Shown: positions 45,829 through 55,660 of the stretch, in pieces
Layout: each line of letters opens with the position of its first letter
How positions within the stretch are numbered: the first letter of the stretch is position 1
Assembly: GCA_045649105.1 (NCBI GenBank)
Contig: JAZRPG010000027.1
Span: 1-64,000 of the forward strand
Length of the DNA: 64,000 nucleotides
Source of the DNA: JAZRPG01 sp045649105
GTDB lineage: Bacteria; Bacillota; Clostridia; Oscillospirales; JAAYXM01
Reading direction: 5' to 3'
The notes under the pieces: generated by a model
Database searches by the model: none
Told to the model about the DNA's origin: nothing
What the model saw: only the letters and a program-made list of their open reading frames with translations
Translations under genes and position numbers: made by a program

Positions 45829-46584
45829 ATGAACTCAAGACAACGTATTATAAAAGAGTTTATTGAGGAAAGAAGAGAGGTTTCTCTTGCATCTCTTCGT
45901 AAACTTGTTCCCGATGTTTCGGAAATGACAATCAGGCGTGACCTTGAGGCACTTGAGCTTGCAGGCTCTATCGTGCGTGTCCATGGTGGGGCAAGGTCGG
46001 TAAAAGCCATCAACATGCTGGTTGAAGATGTGTTCTCAAAGCGTCTCGGGAAAAATGTTGAGAAAAAACATAAGATCTGCAAAAAAGCCATGCAGTACAT
46101 AGAAAACAATAAGTCTATCTACATTGATGCGGGCAGTACGACTATGATGCTTGCAGAGAATATGCCTGATAAAAAGCTTTTAATATCAACATGCGGACTT
46201 AATGTGGCTGCTGAGCTTTTGAAGCTTGAGAATTGCAGAGTAAATCTTCTCGGAGGAGAAGTGAATAAAGGCAGTATTTCAACTTCCGGGCCGAGTGCTC
46301 GTGCTGCAATTGAAAATTTAAATATTGATGTTGCTTTTATTGCATCAACTGCTTTTTCGGAAAAACAGGGTTTTTCCTGCGGTAATGTTCACGATTGTGA
46401 GCTTAAAAGGGAAGTGCTTCGCCGTGCGGCACTGCGTATCGTTCTCATGGACAGCAGTAAAATAGGAAGAACGATGCCGTATACATTTGCGCGGCCGAAT
46501 GATATAGATATCCTCATCTGTGATGATGATGCGCCGGAAGGGCTTCGCGAATTTTTTGAGGACTGCGGAGCTCAGGTACTGTAA
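45829..46584 (+). CDS. DeoR/GlpR-family sugar-phosphate-responsive repressor
   Basis: 251 residues. The N-terminal DeoR helix-turn-helix (about 4-57) contains VSEMTIRRDLEALELAGSI followed by VHGGA. The C-terminal sensor domain (about 75-235) has IYIDAGSTTMMLAENM and GGEVNKGSISTSGP typical of the ribose-phosphate-isomerase-like fold that binds phosphorylated sugars. As first gene of the operon, with twin palindromes at its own promoter, it is probably the autoregulating repressor of all seven genes. Confidence 0.92.
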   Translation: MNSRQRIIKEFIEERREVSLASLRKLVPDVSEMTIRRDLEALELAGSIVRVHGGARSVKAINMLVEDVFSKRLGKNVEKKHKICKKAMQYIENNKSIYIDAGSTTMMLAENMPDKKLLISTCGLNVAAELLKLENCRVNLLGGEVNKGSISTSGPSARAAIENLNIDVAFIASTAFSEKQGFSCGNVHDCELKREVLRRAALRIVLMDSSKIGRTMPYTFARPNDIDILICDDDAPEGLREFFEDCGAQVL

Positions 46585-46604
46585 AATCAGAAAGGAGAAA
46601 TAAC

Positions 46605-47858
46605 GTGAAAACAAAAGCATTGAGACTTTACGGAAAGCAGGATTTAAGGCTTGAGGAATTCGAGCTTCCTGAAATTGGAAAGGATGAGATACTTGCTGAA
46701 ATAGTTACTGACAGCGTTTGTATGTCAAGCTATAAGGCAGCTCTTCAGGGAGGAGACCATAAGCGCGTTCCTGATAATGTATCTGAGAACCCGATAATCA
46801 TTGGCCACGAATTCTGCGGTATTATCCGCGAAGTTGGTGCAAACTGGAAAAACAAGTTCAAGGAAGGACAAAAGTTTTCTATCCAGCCTGCTATAAACTG
46901 GAAAGGAAGTCTTGGCGCTCCGGGATACTCTTATCCGCATTGCGGCGGTTGCGCTACATACGCAATCATTCCTGCTGAGGTTATGCTTTCCGATGCTCTT
47001 CTCGACTATAACGGAGAGGCATACTTCTACGGTTCTCTTGCTGAGCCGATGTCCTGCATAGTCGGAGGATATCACGCATTTTTCCACACAAAGGCAGGCT
47101 CATATGCGCATGAGATGGACATCCGTGAGGGTGGAAACGTAATTATAATGGCAGGTGCAGGCCCGATGGGCCTCGGTGCTGTTGACTATGCTGTCCACGC
47201 TGACAGAAAGCCGGCACTCGTTGTTTGCACAGATATTGATGACGCTCGTCTTGAACGTGCAAAGGCTCTCCTCACACCTGAGGATGCAGCAAAGAACGGA
47301 GTTAAGCTTGTATATGTAAACACGAATAACTGCGAAGATGCAAAGCAGTATCTTATGGATCTCACAGACGGCCACGGTTATGACGATGTTATGATTATGG
47401 CTCCGGTTAAGCCTGTTTGCGAGCTTGCAGATGCTGTGCTTGCATACGATGGCTGCGCAAACTTTTTTGCAGGCCCGACTAATCACGAGTTTTCAGCAAT
47501 GGTTAACTTCTATAATATTCACTATAACGCAACTCATTATATCGGTACATCCGGTGGCAATACAGACGATATGAGAGAGTCCCTTGCTCTTATGGAAGCA
47601 GGAAGAATAAATCCGGCTGTTATGATTACTCACGTTGGCGGTATCGACAGTGCAAAGGATACAACTCTCAACCTTCCGAACATCAAGGGCGGAAAGAAAC
47701 TTATTTATACACATATCAATATGCCGATGACAGCTATTGACGATTTTGCAGAGCTCGGAAAGGAAGATCCGTTCTTTGCAAAGCTTGCTGAGATTACAGC
47801 ACGCAACAACGGTCTCTGGTGTGCAGAGGCAGAAAAGTTTTTACTTGAAAACAGATAA
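46605..47858 (+). CDS. Zinc-type alcohol dehydrogenase, similar to L-sorbose-1-phosphate reductase (SorE)
   Basis: 417-residue medium-chain dehydrogenase. The N-terminus KTKALRLYGKQDLRLEEFEL, the segment PIIIGHEFCG and the part HYIGTSGGNTDDMRESLALM are close to what I recall of SorE, which interconverts L-sorbose 1-phosphate and glucitol 6-phosphate. Catalytic zinc ligands Cys39, His68 and Glu69 are present; the four-Cys structural zinc lobe is absent. The NAD loop is AGAGPMG. It starts 20 bp after deoR. A phosphorylated polyol or ketose substrate is inferred from this likeness, from the DeoR regulator and from mtlD in the same operon. Confidence 0.82.
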   Translation: MKTKALRLYGKQDLRLEEFELPEIGKDEILAEIVTDSVCMSSYKAALQGGDHKRVPDNVSENPIIIGHEFCGIIREVGANWKNKFKEGQKFSIQPAINWKGSLGAPGYSYPHCGGCATYAIIPAEVMLSDALLDYNGEAYFYGSLAEPMSCIVGGYHAFFHTKAGSYAHEMDIREGGNVIIMAGAGPMGLGAVDYAVHADRKPALVVCTDIDDARLERAKALLTPEDAAKNGVKLVYVNTNNCEDAKQYLMDLTDGHGYDDVMIMAPVKPVCELADAVLAYDGCANFFAGPTNHEFSAMVNFYNIHYNATHYIGTSGGNTDDMRESLALMEAGRINPAVMITHVGGIDSAKDTTLNLPNIKGGKKLIYTHINMPMTAIDDFAELGKEDPFFAKLAEITARNNGLWCAEAEKFLLENR

Positions 47859-47877
47859 TGAAAGGGGAAAATGAATT

Positions 47878-49593
47878 ATGGCAACTCCGGTCATAATGCC
47901 GCGTCAGGGACAGTCAGTAGAAAGCTGCATCATATCAAAGTGGCATAAAAAGGTAGGAGACACGGTCGCGGAAGGCGATATGCTCTTCTCATATGAAACG
48001 GACAAGGCAAGCTTTGATGAGGTTTCAAAGGTCTCCGGCAAGATGCTCGACATCTTCTTTGAGGAGGGAGACGATGTAGAATGCCTTTTAAACGTTTGTG
48101 TTATCGGTAACGACGGTGAAAGCACAGCTGAGTTTAATCCGAAGGGTGCATCAGCAGAAGCGGTCCCTGCACCTACTACAGCTCCGGCCGCTGCAGCAGC
48201 ATCTGCACCGGTCGCAACAGCTCCTGTAGCTCCGGTTGATCCCGGCAACTGTGCTCCGGTCATAATGCCGCGTCAGGGACAGTCAGTAGAAAGCTGTATT
48301 ATTTCAAAGTGGCATAAAAAGGTAGGCGACACGGTCGCAGAGGGAGATACGCTCTTCTCCTACGAAACAGACAAGGCAAGCTTTGACGAGGTTTCAAAGC
48401 TTTCAGGCAAGATGCTCGCAATCTTCTTTGAAGAGGGCGATGATGTTGAATGTCTTTTAAACGTTTGCGTTATCGGCGAAGAAGGCGCAAATCCGCAGGC
48501 ATTCTCACCCGTTGCAGCACAGGAAGCTCCGGTTGCGGCAGCACCGGCAGCAACTCCGACAGTGGCGGCAGCGGTAACGGAGGTTGTTGCTTCAACAGCA
48601 AGCGCTGATGGCAAACTTAAGATTTCTCCGCGTGCAAAAAATCTTGCAAATAAGACATTTGCAGATATTTCTCTTGCAACGCCTACAGGCCCGAACGGCA
48701 GAATTATTGAACGCGATGTTGAGCGTCTTATATCTGAAGGTAAGGTAGTAACTCCTGCAGCAGCAGAGGCTCTTGGCAAAGGCATTGCAGGAACAGGACT
48801 TGGAGGCAGAGTTACAACTGCTGACATTGCTGCAGCTGCAACAGCAGAGGCTCCTGTCACAACTTCAGAAGCAACTGCAGCACAGTCAGCCCCGGTTGCA
48901 GACTTCGAGGAAGTCCCGATGACAAATATCCGTAAGGTTATTGCAAAGTCAATGTCTGCATCACTTACAGAGATGGCTCAGCTCACTCTCAATACATCCT
49001 TTGATGCAACATCTATCCTCAAATATCGCAAGATATTAAAGGAAAAGGGCGAAAGCTTCGGTATGGAGAAGGTAACGCTTAACGATATGATTCTCTATGC
49101 CGTATCTCGTGTAATTCTTAAACACAGAGATATCAATGCTCACCTTATCGACAATAAGATGAAACTTTTCAACAATGTTCATCTCGGTGTTGCTTGTGAT
49201 ACACCTCGCGGACTTATGGTTCCGACTGTCTTTAACGCAAATAAGATGTCACTTAAAGAGATTTCTGCTGAATCAAAGCGCATTACGGGTATGTGCCGTG
49301 ACGGTGCTTGCAGTCCTGATCTTTTAAAGGGTGCATCCTTCACAATTACAAATCTCGGAAGCCTCGGAATTGAGAGCTTCACGCCGGTAATCAACCCGCC
49401 CCAGACGGCAATTCTCGGTGTTTGTGCAACTGAAACAAAGGTACGCGCAAAAGGCGGAGAGATCACAACTTACCAGGCAATGGGACTTTCACTCACCTTC
49501 GACCATAGAGCAGTTGACGGAGCACCTGCTGCAAGATTCCTTAAAGATTTGTGCGAAGCACTTGAAAACTTTGAGATGCTCTTGGGTGCATAA
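47878..49593 (+). CDS. Dihydrolipoamide acyltransferase (E2) with two lipoyl domains
   Basis: 571 residues. Two nearly identical lipoyl domains (about 1-78 and 124-201; lipoyl lysines Lys43 and Lys166 in ETDKASFDEVS) are joined by Ala/Pro-rich linkers. One peripheral-subunit-binding domain follows (about 240-280, KISPRAKNLANKTF), possibly with a second partial copy, then the acyltransferase core (about 345-571) ending with the active-site motif TFDHRAVDGAPAARFL. E2 is the scaffold that takes the acyl group from E1 and passes it to CoA. Its acyl group is not known: pyruvate, acetoin or another 2-keto compound are possible. Confidence 0.9.
   Translation: MATPVIMPRQGQSVESCIISKWHKKVGDTVAEGDMLFSYETDKASFDEVSKVSGKMLDIFFEEGDDVECLLNVCVIGNDGESTAEFNPKGASAEAVPAPTTAPAAAAASAPVATAPVAPVDPGNCAPVIMPRQGQSVESCIISKWHKKVGDTVAEGDTLFSYETDKASFDEVSKLSGKMLAIFFEEGDDVECLLNVCVIGEEGANPQAFSPVAAQEAPVAAAPAATPTVAAAVTEVVASTASADGKLKISPRAKNLANKTFADISLATPTGPNGRIIERDVERLISEGKVVTPAAAEALGKGIAGTGLGGRVTTADIAAAATAEAPVTTSEATAAQSAPVADFEEVPMTNIRKVIAKSMSASLTEMAQLTLNTSFDATSILKYRKILKEKGESFGMEKVTLNDMILYAVSRVILKHRDINAHLIDNKMKLFNNVHLGVACDTPRGLMVPTVFNANKMSLKEISAESKRITGMCRDGACSPDLLKGASFTITNLGSLGIESFTPVINPPQTAILGVCATETKVRAKGGEITTYQAMGLSLTFDHRAVDGAPAARFLKDLCEALENFEMLLGA
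47885..48479 (+). repeat. Tandem duplication of the lipoyl-domain coding sequence
   Basis: About 225 bp from 47885 recur from 48254 (offset 369 bp, in frame) with only scattered, mainly synonymous differences. The first 38 bases of the two copies are identical, which points to recent duplication or ongoing gene conversion. Confidence 0.85.
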
Positions 49594-49613
49594 TAGGAAA
49601 GGGGATTTAAAAT

Positions 49614-50975
49614 ATGTATGATTTAGTTGTTTTGGGAGGCGGTCCTGCGGGTTATCTCGCAGCTGAGCGCGCTGCTGCAGAGGGAATGACCGTAGCTCTT
49701 ATTGAGAAGCGATTCCTCGGCGGTGTTTGCCTTAATGAGGGTTGCATTCCTACTAAGACATTTTTGAACTCTGCAAAGATTTATGACCACACAAAGCACG
49801 GCGACAAGTTCGGCATAAATGCAAAGAATGTGACGTTGGACCACAAGGCGGTTGTTGCACGTAAGAACGAAGTTCGTTCAAAGCTTGTAGCAGGTATTAA
49901 GTCAGCTCTTAATGCAGGCAAGGTTAAGATTGTTGAAGGCGAAGGCGTTATAGAGGGAAAAACTGACGGATTTAATGTTCGCGTTGGTGATGAAGTTTAT
50001 ACGGGTAAAAAACTCCTTGTAGCGACAGGCTCACGTCCGACAATTCCGCCGATTCCAGGTCTCTCCGAGGCGCTTTTGTCAGGTTTTGCACTTACAAACC
50101 GTGAGATACTTGATATGGAGGAAGTTCCTGAACGTCTTGCTGTCATCGGCGGTGGTGTGATCGGTCTTGAGATGGCATCATACTTTAATTCAATAGGAAG
50201 CAAGGTAACTGTTATTGAAATGCTTCCGAGCATTGCAGGTCCTACTGACCGTGAGATTTCAACAGTTCTTTTAAAGAGATATACAAGTATGGGTGTAACT
50301 TTTGAGCTTGGAGCAAAGGTTACAGCGCTCGGCGACGGAACAGTCGTATATGAAAAAGACGGAAAGAGCATTATACTCGAAGCTGATAAGGTTCTCGTTT
50401 CAATAGGCAGAGCTGCTTCTACAAAGGGAATCGGCCTTGAGTCTATCGGAGTTGAAACCGTTCGCGGTGCAATTGTGACAGATGATTATGGCCGTACAAA
50501 TGTTCCTGATGTTTACGCAGCAGGCGATGTCAACGGAAAATCAATGCTTGCACATACAGCATATCGCGAGGCTGAGGTATGCGTAAATCATATGGTCGGA
50601 AAGCGTGACCATATGCGTTACAATGCAATTCCTGCTGTTATATACACAAATCCTGAGGTTGCCGGAGTAGGTGAAACTGAGGAGAGTGCAAAAGCAAAGG
50701 GAATAGCTTATAAGAAATCTACCGTCAGCATGATGTATAGCGGAAGGTACATGGCAGAAAACACTGATTATGACGGCATATGCAAAGTTATTGTTGAGGA
50801 GAAAACCGGTAAAATAATCGGAATTCACATGATAGGCTCATACGTTTCGGAGATAATTTTCTCTGCGGCAATGATGATTGAATGTGAACTGCGCGTATCT
50901 GATGTTAAGGAACTCGTATTCCCGCACCCGACAGTATGTGAAATTGTACGTGAAGCAATATTCAAAATGAAGTAA
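49614..50975 (+). CDS. lpdA: Dihydrolipoyl dehydrogenase (E3)
   Basis: 453-residue flavoprotein that re-oxidises dihydrolipoamide with NAD+. The FAD loop is VVLGGGPAGYLAAERAA, the redox disulfide is Cys39-Cys44 in GGVCLNEGCIPTKTF, the NAD loop is AVIGGGVIGLEMA, and the catalytic His-Glu pair is in PHPTVCEIV. No N-terminal lipoyl domain is fused to it. Gaps of 20 and 19 bp tie it to E2 and E1. Confidence 0.94.
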   Translation: MYDLVVLGGGPAGYLAAERAAAEGMTVALIEKRFLGGVCLNEGCIPTKTFLNSAKIYDHTKHGDKFGINAKNVTLDHKAVVARKNEVRSKLVAGIKSALNAGKVKIVEGEGVIEGKTDGFNVRVGDEVYTGKKLLVATGSRPTIPPIPGLSEALLSGFALTNREILDMEEVPERLAVIGGGVIGLEMASYFNSIGSKVTVIEMLPSIAGPTDREISTVLLKRYTSMGVTFELGAKVTALGDGTVVYEKDGKSIILEADKVLVSIGRAASTKGIGLESIGVETVRGAIVTDDYGRTNVPDVYAAGDVNGKSMLAHTAYREAEVCVNHMVGKRDHMRYNAIPAVIYTNPEVAGVGETEESAKAKGIAYKKSTVSMMYSGRYMAENTDYDGICKVIVEEKTGKIIGIHMIGSYVSEIIFSAAMMIECELRVSDVKELVFPHPTVCEIVREAIFKMK

Positions 50976-50994
50976 GAAAGAAGGAGTAAAAACA

Positions 50995-53469
50995 ATGCCT
51001 AAATCACAATTTCTTGATCCGAATGAAGTCAGAAAAAGCAGTTTTATAAGCTTTACTGACATTCCGGTAAACCAGTACAACAAAACAATTAAGGAAGAGA
51101 GCAAGATCTACTCTAAGGCTGATTTTATGCGTATTTACCGCGATATGGCAATCATCCGTGAGTTTGAAACCATGCTCTACCAAATCAAGACAACGAACCA
51201 CTACAACGGCGTTGATTATTCAAACCCCGGCCCGGCTCACCTTTCTACAGGTCAGGAAGCATCAGCTGTAGGTCAGGCATACCTTCTCGGTGTTGATGAC
51301 TACATCTTTGGTTCACACAGAAGCCACGGCGAAATTCTTGCAAAAGGTCTTTCTTGCATAGAGAAGCTTTCTGATGATGAGCTTTACAAGATTATGTCTG
51401 AGTTCTTTGATGGCGACATTCTCCGTGTTGTTGAGGGAAGAAAGTATGACAAGAAAGACGTAAAGTCTCTCGCTATCGACTTCCTTGTATACGGTGCTCT
51501 TGCTGAAATTTTTGCACGTACAACAGGATTTAACCGCGGACTTGGCGGTTCGATGCACGCATTTTTCACTCCGTTCGGCATTTACCCGAACAACGCTATC
51601 GTTGGCGGTTCTGCAACAATCGCTCTCGGTGGTTCGCTCTACAAGAAAGTAAATGATAAGAAGGGTATCGTTGTATGTAACATCGGTGACGCTTCTCTCG
51701 GTTGCGGACCTGTTCTTGAAGCACTCAATATGTCTGCTATGGACCAGATCAAGCAGCTCTGGGATGAAAGCCACAACAGCGGTCTCCCGGTTCTCTTTAA
51801 TATCTTTGACAATATGTATGGTATGGGCGGTCAGACCTTCGGCGAAACAATGGCATACGGTATGCCGGCTCGCCTTGGTGCAGGATTCAGCCCGACACAG
51901 ATGCACGCAGAGCGTGTTGACGGTTACAATCCGCTTGCAGTTATTGATGCAATGCGCAGAAAGAAAGAAATTCTTGAGAACGGCGATGGTCCGGTTCTTC
52001 TTGATGTTCTTACATATCGTGTCACGGGTCACTCTCCGTCTGATGCATCAAGCTATCGTACACAGGAAGAAATCGATGCATGGATTGAGCAGGATGTTCT
52101 CAAGGCATACAGTGCAAAGCTCATTGATGCAAAGATTGCAACAAAGGAAGAGTTTGATGCAATTCTTGCCGATGTTAAGGACCTCATTACACGCGCTTGT
52201 GCTCTTGCTGTTGATGACAGCGTATCTCCGCGCATGGACCTTAAGAAAGAGCCCGATATGATTGAAAAGCTTATGTTCTCTAACCTCAAGGTAGAGAAGA
52301 TGGAGGACAGAAAGCCTGATGTTCTTATGCCGAAGGAAGAAAATCCGCGTGTAATGCAGATTGCAAAGAAAGAGCGTTTTGCTTTTGATGCAAATGGCAA
52401 GCCTGTTTCAAAGAATAAGGTTTACCAGCTTCGTGATGGTCTCTTCGAGGCTATTATCGATAAGTTCTATGAAGATCCGACTCTCGTTGCATACGGTGAA
52501 GACAACCGTGACTGGGGTGGCGCATTTGCTGTATACCGTGGTCTTACAGAAGCTATTCCGTATCACCGTTTCTTCAACTCACCAATTTCCGAAGCTGCTA
52601 TTGTTGGTAGTGCAGTAGGTTACGCAATGTCCGGCGGCCGTGCTATCGTTGAGCTTATGTACTGCGACTTCCTCGGACGTGCAGGCGATGAAGTGTTTAA
52701 CCAGCTTGCAAAGTGGCAGTCAATGAGCGCAGGAATCCTCAAAATGCCGGTTGTTCTCCGTATTTCTGTCGGTTCAAAGAATGGCGCACAGCACTCTCAG
52801 GACTGGTCTTCAATGATTGCGCATGTACCCGGTCTTAAGTGCGTATTCCCGACAACACCGTACGATGCAAAGGGACTCATGAACGCAGCGTTAAACGGAA
52901 CAGATCCGGTTATCTTCTTTGAAAGCCAGAGAATTTATGATGTCGGCGAGCAGTTCCACGAAGGCGGAGTTCCGGAGGGCTACTATGAGATTCCGATTGG
53001 TGAGCCGGATGTCAAGATTACAGGTAGTGATGTTACAATTCTCACGATCGGAGCTACACTTTACCGTGCAATTGAGGCTGCAAAGATACTCAAGGAGAAG
53101 TATAACATTTCTGCTGAAGTTATTGATGCACGAAGCATAGTTCCGTTTAACTATGATAAGGTAATCGAGTCTGTAAAGAAGACGGGCAGGCTTGTTATAG
53201 CAAGTGATGCTTGTGCACGCGGCTCTATCATCAAGGATATGGCACAGACAATCACATCAACATGCTTTGATTATCTTGATGCTCCGGTTGCAACAGTCGG
53301 CGCACGCAACTGGATAACTCCGTGCTATGAGCTTGATGCAGACTTCTTCCCGCAGGCTGACTGGATAATTGATGCAATCCACCAGCGCATCATGCCTATC
53401 GCAGGATATACACCGAAGGGCAACTTCTCTGAAAATGAGGAACTCCGCCGTTCAAAACTCGGAGTATGA
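50995..53469 (+). CDS. Thiamine-diphosphate 2-oxoacid dehydrogenase E1, alpha and beta chains fused
   Basis: 824 residues. The alpha-like half (about 45-430) holds the diphosphate motif GDASLG (231-236) and FDNMYGMGG (271-279); the beta-like half (about 475-810) holds VAYGEDNRDWGGAF, NSPISEAAIVGSAVGYAM and a transketolase C-terminal domain. Two insertions stand out against usual E1 alpha: about 50 residues between HGEILAKGLS and RGLGGSMHAF, and about 12 between GDAS and the Asn of FDNMYG, where GDG has become GDA. The substrate is unknown; a sugar-derived ketone is possible. It overlaps lplA by 4 bp. Confidence 0.9.
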   Translation: MPKSQFLDPNEVRKSSFISFTDIPVNQYNKTIKEESKIYSKADFMRIYRDMAIIREFETMLYQIKTTNHYNGVDYSNPGPAHLSTGQEASAVGQAYLLGVDDYIFGSHRSHGEILAKGLSCIEKLSDDELYKIMSEFFDGDILRVVEGRKYDKKDVKSLAIDFLVYGALAEIFARTTGFNRGLGGSMHAFFTPFGIYPNNAIVGGSATIALGGSLYKKVNDKKGIVVCNIGDASLGCGPVLEALNMSAMDQIKQLWDESHNSGLPVLFNIFDNMYGMGGQTFGETMAYGMPARLGAGFSPTQMHAERVDGYNPLAVIDAMRRKKEILENGDGPVLLDVLTYRVTGHSPSDASSYRTQEEIDAWIEQDVLKAYSAKLIDAKIATKEEFDAILADVKDLITRACALAVDDSVSPRMDLKKEPDMIEKLMFSNLKVEKMEDRKPDVLMPKEENPRVMQIAKKERFAFDANGKPVSKNKVYQLRDGLFEAIIDKFYEDPTLVAYGEDNRDWGGAFAVYRGLTEAIPYHRFFNSPISEAAIVGSAVGYAMSGGRAIVELMYCDFLGRAGDEVFNQLAKWQSMSAGILKMPVVLRISVGSKNGAQHSQDWSSMIAHVPGLKCVFPTTPYDAKGLMNAALNGTDPVIFFESQRIYDVGEQFHEGGVPEGYYEIPIGEPDVKITGSDVTILTIGATLYRAIEAAKILKEKYNISAEVIDARSIVPFNYDKVIESVKKTGRLVIASDACARGSIIKDMAQTITSTCFDYLDAPVATVGARNWITPCYELDADFFPQADWIIDAIHQRIMPIAGYTPKGNFSENEELRRSKLGV

Positions 53470-54443
53470 TTTTTGTAGTAAGCAAAAGTTTCGACTGTTA
53501 CTTTAATCTCGCTCTAGAAGAGCATTTCCTGAAGGACAGAACAGACGATGTATTTATGCTCTGGCAAAACGATAATACGATTGTTGTCGGAAAAAACCAG
53601 AATACATTATCTGAGATTGATGTTGATTTTGTAAAGGAAAATGATATACGCGTCGTCCGCCGGATTACCGGCGGCGGCGCAGTATACCATGATATGGGAA
53701 ATGTCAATTTCACATATATCACAAATGCCTCAGATAAATGGGAGTGTGATTTCTCGCGGTTCGCAGAGCCGGTGATTAATGCACTTCATACTTTAGGTCT
53801 TCGAGCTGAGATGTCGGGCAGAAATGATATTGTATCAGCCGGAAGGAAAATATCCGGAAATGCGCAGACTGTAGTTGACGGAAGACTGCTTCACCATGGA
53901 ACGCTTCTTTTTAATGCTGATATGACGATTCTCGGAAAGGCTCTCAAGCCTGATCCGACAAAGATTCAAAGCAAGGGCATAAAGTCAGTTGTATCGCGGG
54001 TCGCAAATGTCAGTGAGCTTTTGGGACGCGACATATGCGTTGATGAACTTATTCATCTTATTGGCAAAGAAATTAAGAAAATTTACGGGGCATGTAATTA
54101 TGAGCCTTCTGATAATGATATAAAATGTGCTGCCGTGCTTGCGGATGGAAAATACAGAACATGGGAGTGGAATTTCGGATACTCTCCCAAATACACATTT
54201 ACCAAGAAAAAGCGTTTCGTATGCGGAATGATAGAGGCCTGCCTTTCTGTCAGTGACGGAATTATCACCGATGCTCATTTCTACGGTGATTTTTTTGGTG
54301 TGGCCGATACTACTTTATTGACCAAGGCTTTATGTGGCAAACGCCACAGATATGAGGATATTATAAGCGTTATTGATACCTTTGATTTAAGCACTTTTTT
54401 TGGCAATTTGACTTCTTCTGAGTTTATTGAAATCTTGTTATAA
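53466..54443 (+). CDS. lplA: Lipoate--protein ligase
   Basis: 325 residues of the LplA type: adenylates lipoate and attaches it to the E2 lipoyl lysines. The signature RRITGGGAVYHDMGNVNFTY is intact, and a C-terminal accessory domain (about 245-325) is present. The ATGA overlap with E1 and its place between the complex and mtlD show that it serves this E2. Confidence 0.93.
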   Translation: MIFVVSKSFDCYFNLALEEHFLKDRTDDVFMLWQNDNTIVVGKNQNTLSEIDVDFVKENDIRVVRRITGGGAVYHDMGNVNFTYITNASDKWECDFSRFAEPVINALHTLGLRAEMSGRNDIVSAGRKISGNAQTVVDGRLLHHGTLLFNADMTILGKALKPDPTKIQSKGIKSVVSRVANVSELLGRDICVDELIHLIGKEIKKIYGACNYEPSDNDIKCAAVLADGKYRTWEWNFGYSPKYTFTKKKRFVCGMIEACLSVSDGIITDAHFYGDFFGVADTTLLTKALCGKRHRYEDIISVIDTFDLSTFFGNLTSSEFIEILL

Positions 54444-54457
54444 GGAGAAAAAGACAA

Positions 54458-55651
54458 ATGAAAGCGATAATGTACGGAGCAGGGAATATAGGTCGAGGTT
54501 TTATCGGACAACTGTTTTCGCAGTCAGGATATGCTGTATCGTTTATAGATGTAAATAAGGAAATCATCGGTGAATTAAATAATCGCCGTGAATATACAGT
54601 TGAGATTCTTTCAAATGAAAAGAATGAAGAAGTAATAGTTAAAAATGTCTGCGGAATTGACGGAATGGATATAGATGCGGTAACGGATGCTATCGCATGT
54701 GCAGATGTAATGGCAACAGCCGTAGGAGTAAATATACTGCCTCGAATAGTCTCAAATATTGCTGCAGGTTTGCAGAAACGTTGGAAAAACGGCAATATGG
54801 TCCCGTTTAACATAATAATATGTGAAAATATGATTGATGCGGACAAATTCCTCGCAAAGTCGGTAAAAGAGCTTCTTGAAGAAGATGAAAAAAAGCTTTT
54901 TGATGAACTTATCGGAACGGTCGAGGCTTCTATCGGACGCATGGTTCCGATTCAGACACCTGAGATGACAAAGAATGATATTTTGCGTGTTTGTGTTGAG
55001 CCGTTCTGCAATCTTATTGTTGACAGAGACGGATTCAAAGGCGAGCTTCCGAAAATTTCAAATATGTCAGCATATGCGCCTTTCGGACTCTATATTGAAA
55101 GAAAGCTTTTTATACATAATATGGGGCATTCTCTGACGGCTTATCTCGGAAATCTTAAGGGCTATGAGTATATTTGGCAAGCGATTGAGGACCCGGAAAC
55201 TGAGGTTCTTGCATTGCGCGCGATGACAGAATCCGCTCTCGCGCTTTCTATCAGATACGGTGTACCTTTTAAAGAGCTTTACGAGCATGTTGAGGACCTT
55301 CTTTACAGATTTACGAATAAGAAGTTAGGAGATACGGTCTTCAGGGTTGGCCGTGACTTGCGCCGCAAGCTCTCTCCGGGAGACCGGGTGGTGGGAGCTA
55401 TCCGATCATGTCTCGAAGCCGGTGTAAAGCCGATTGCCTTGTATGCTGCATATGCAGCGGCACTGAAGTTTGCGGATGACGGAATTGCGGGAATGTCTGC
55501 AAAAGAGGTAATGACGGAGATTTCAAAGCTTGAGGAAAACTCTGTTGAATATAAGGAAATATCAGAGTTTTCAGAATTATTGGAGAGCGGAGCAAAAATC
55601 TCAGATGTTATTCGTCTTGTAAAGTCAAAATTTGATGCAACTAAAAAATAA
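54458..55651 (+). CDS. mtlD: Mannitol-1-phosphate 5-dehydrogenase
   Basis: 397-residue polyol dehydrogenase. The opening KAIMYGAGNIGRGFIGQLF is the NAD loop and the MtlD signature, and NMGHSLTAYLG with the catalytic lysine region (about 215-225 in the sequence IHNMGHS) fits mannitol-1-phosphate oxidation to fructose 6-phosphate. No mannitol PTS genes are near, so the hexitol phosphate must come from elsewhere, or the true substrate differs. It is the last gene of the DeoR operon. Confidence 0.88.
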   Translation: MKAIMYGAGNIGRGFIGQLFSQSGYAVSFIDVNKEIIGELNNRREYTVEILSNEKNEEVIVKNVCGIDGMDIDAVTDAIACADVMATAVGVNILPRIVSNIAAGLQKRWKNGNMVPFNIIICENMIDADKFLAKSVKELLEEDEKKLFDELIGTVEASIGRMVPIQTPEMTKNDILRVCVEPFCNLIVDRDGFKGELPKISNMSAYAPFGLYIERKLFIHNMGHSLTAYLGNLKGYEYIWQAIEDPETEVLALRAMTESALALSIRYGVPFKELYEHVEDLLYRFTNKKLGDTVFRVGRDLRRKLSPGDRVVGAIRSCLEAGVKPIALYAAYAAALKFADDGIAGMSAKEVMTEISKLEENSVEYKEISEFSELLESGAKISDVIRLVKSKFDATKK

Positions 55652-55660
55652 ATAAGCATA

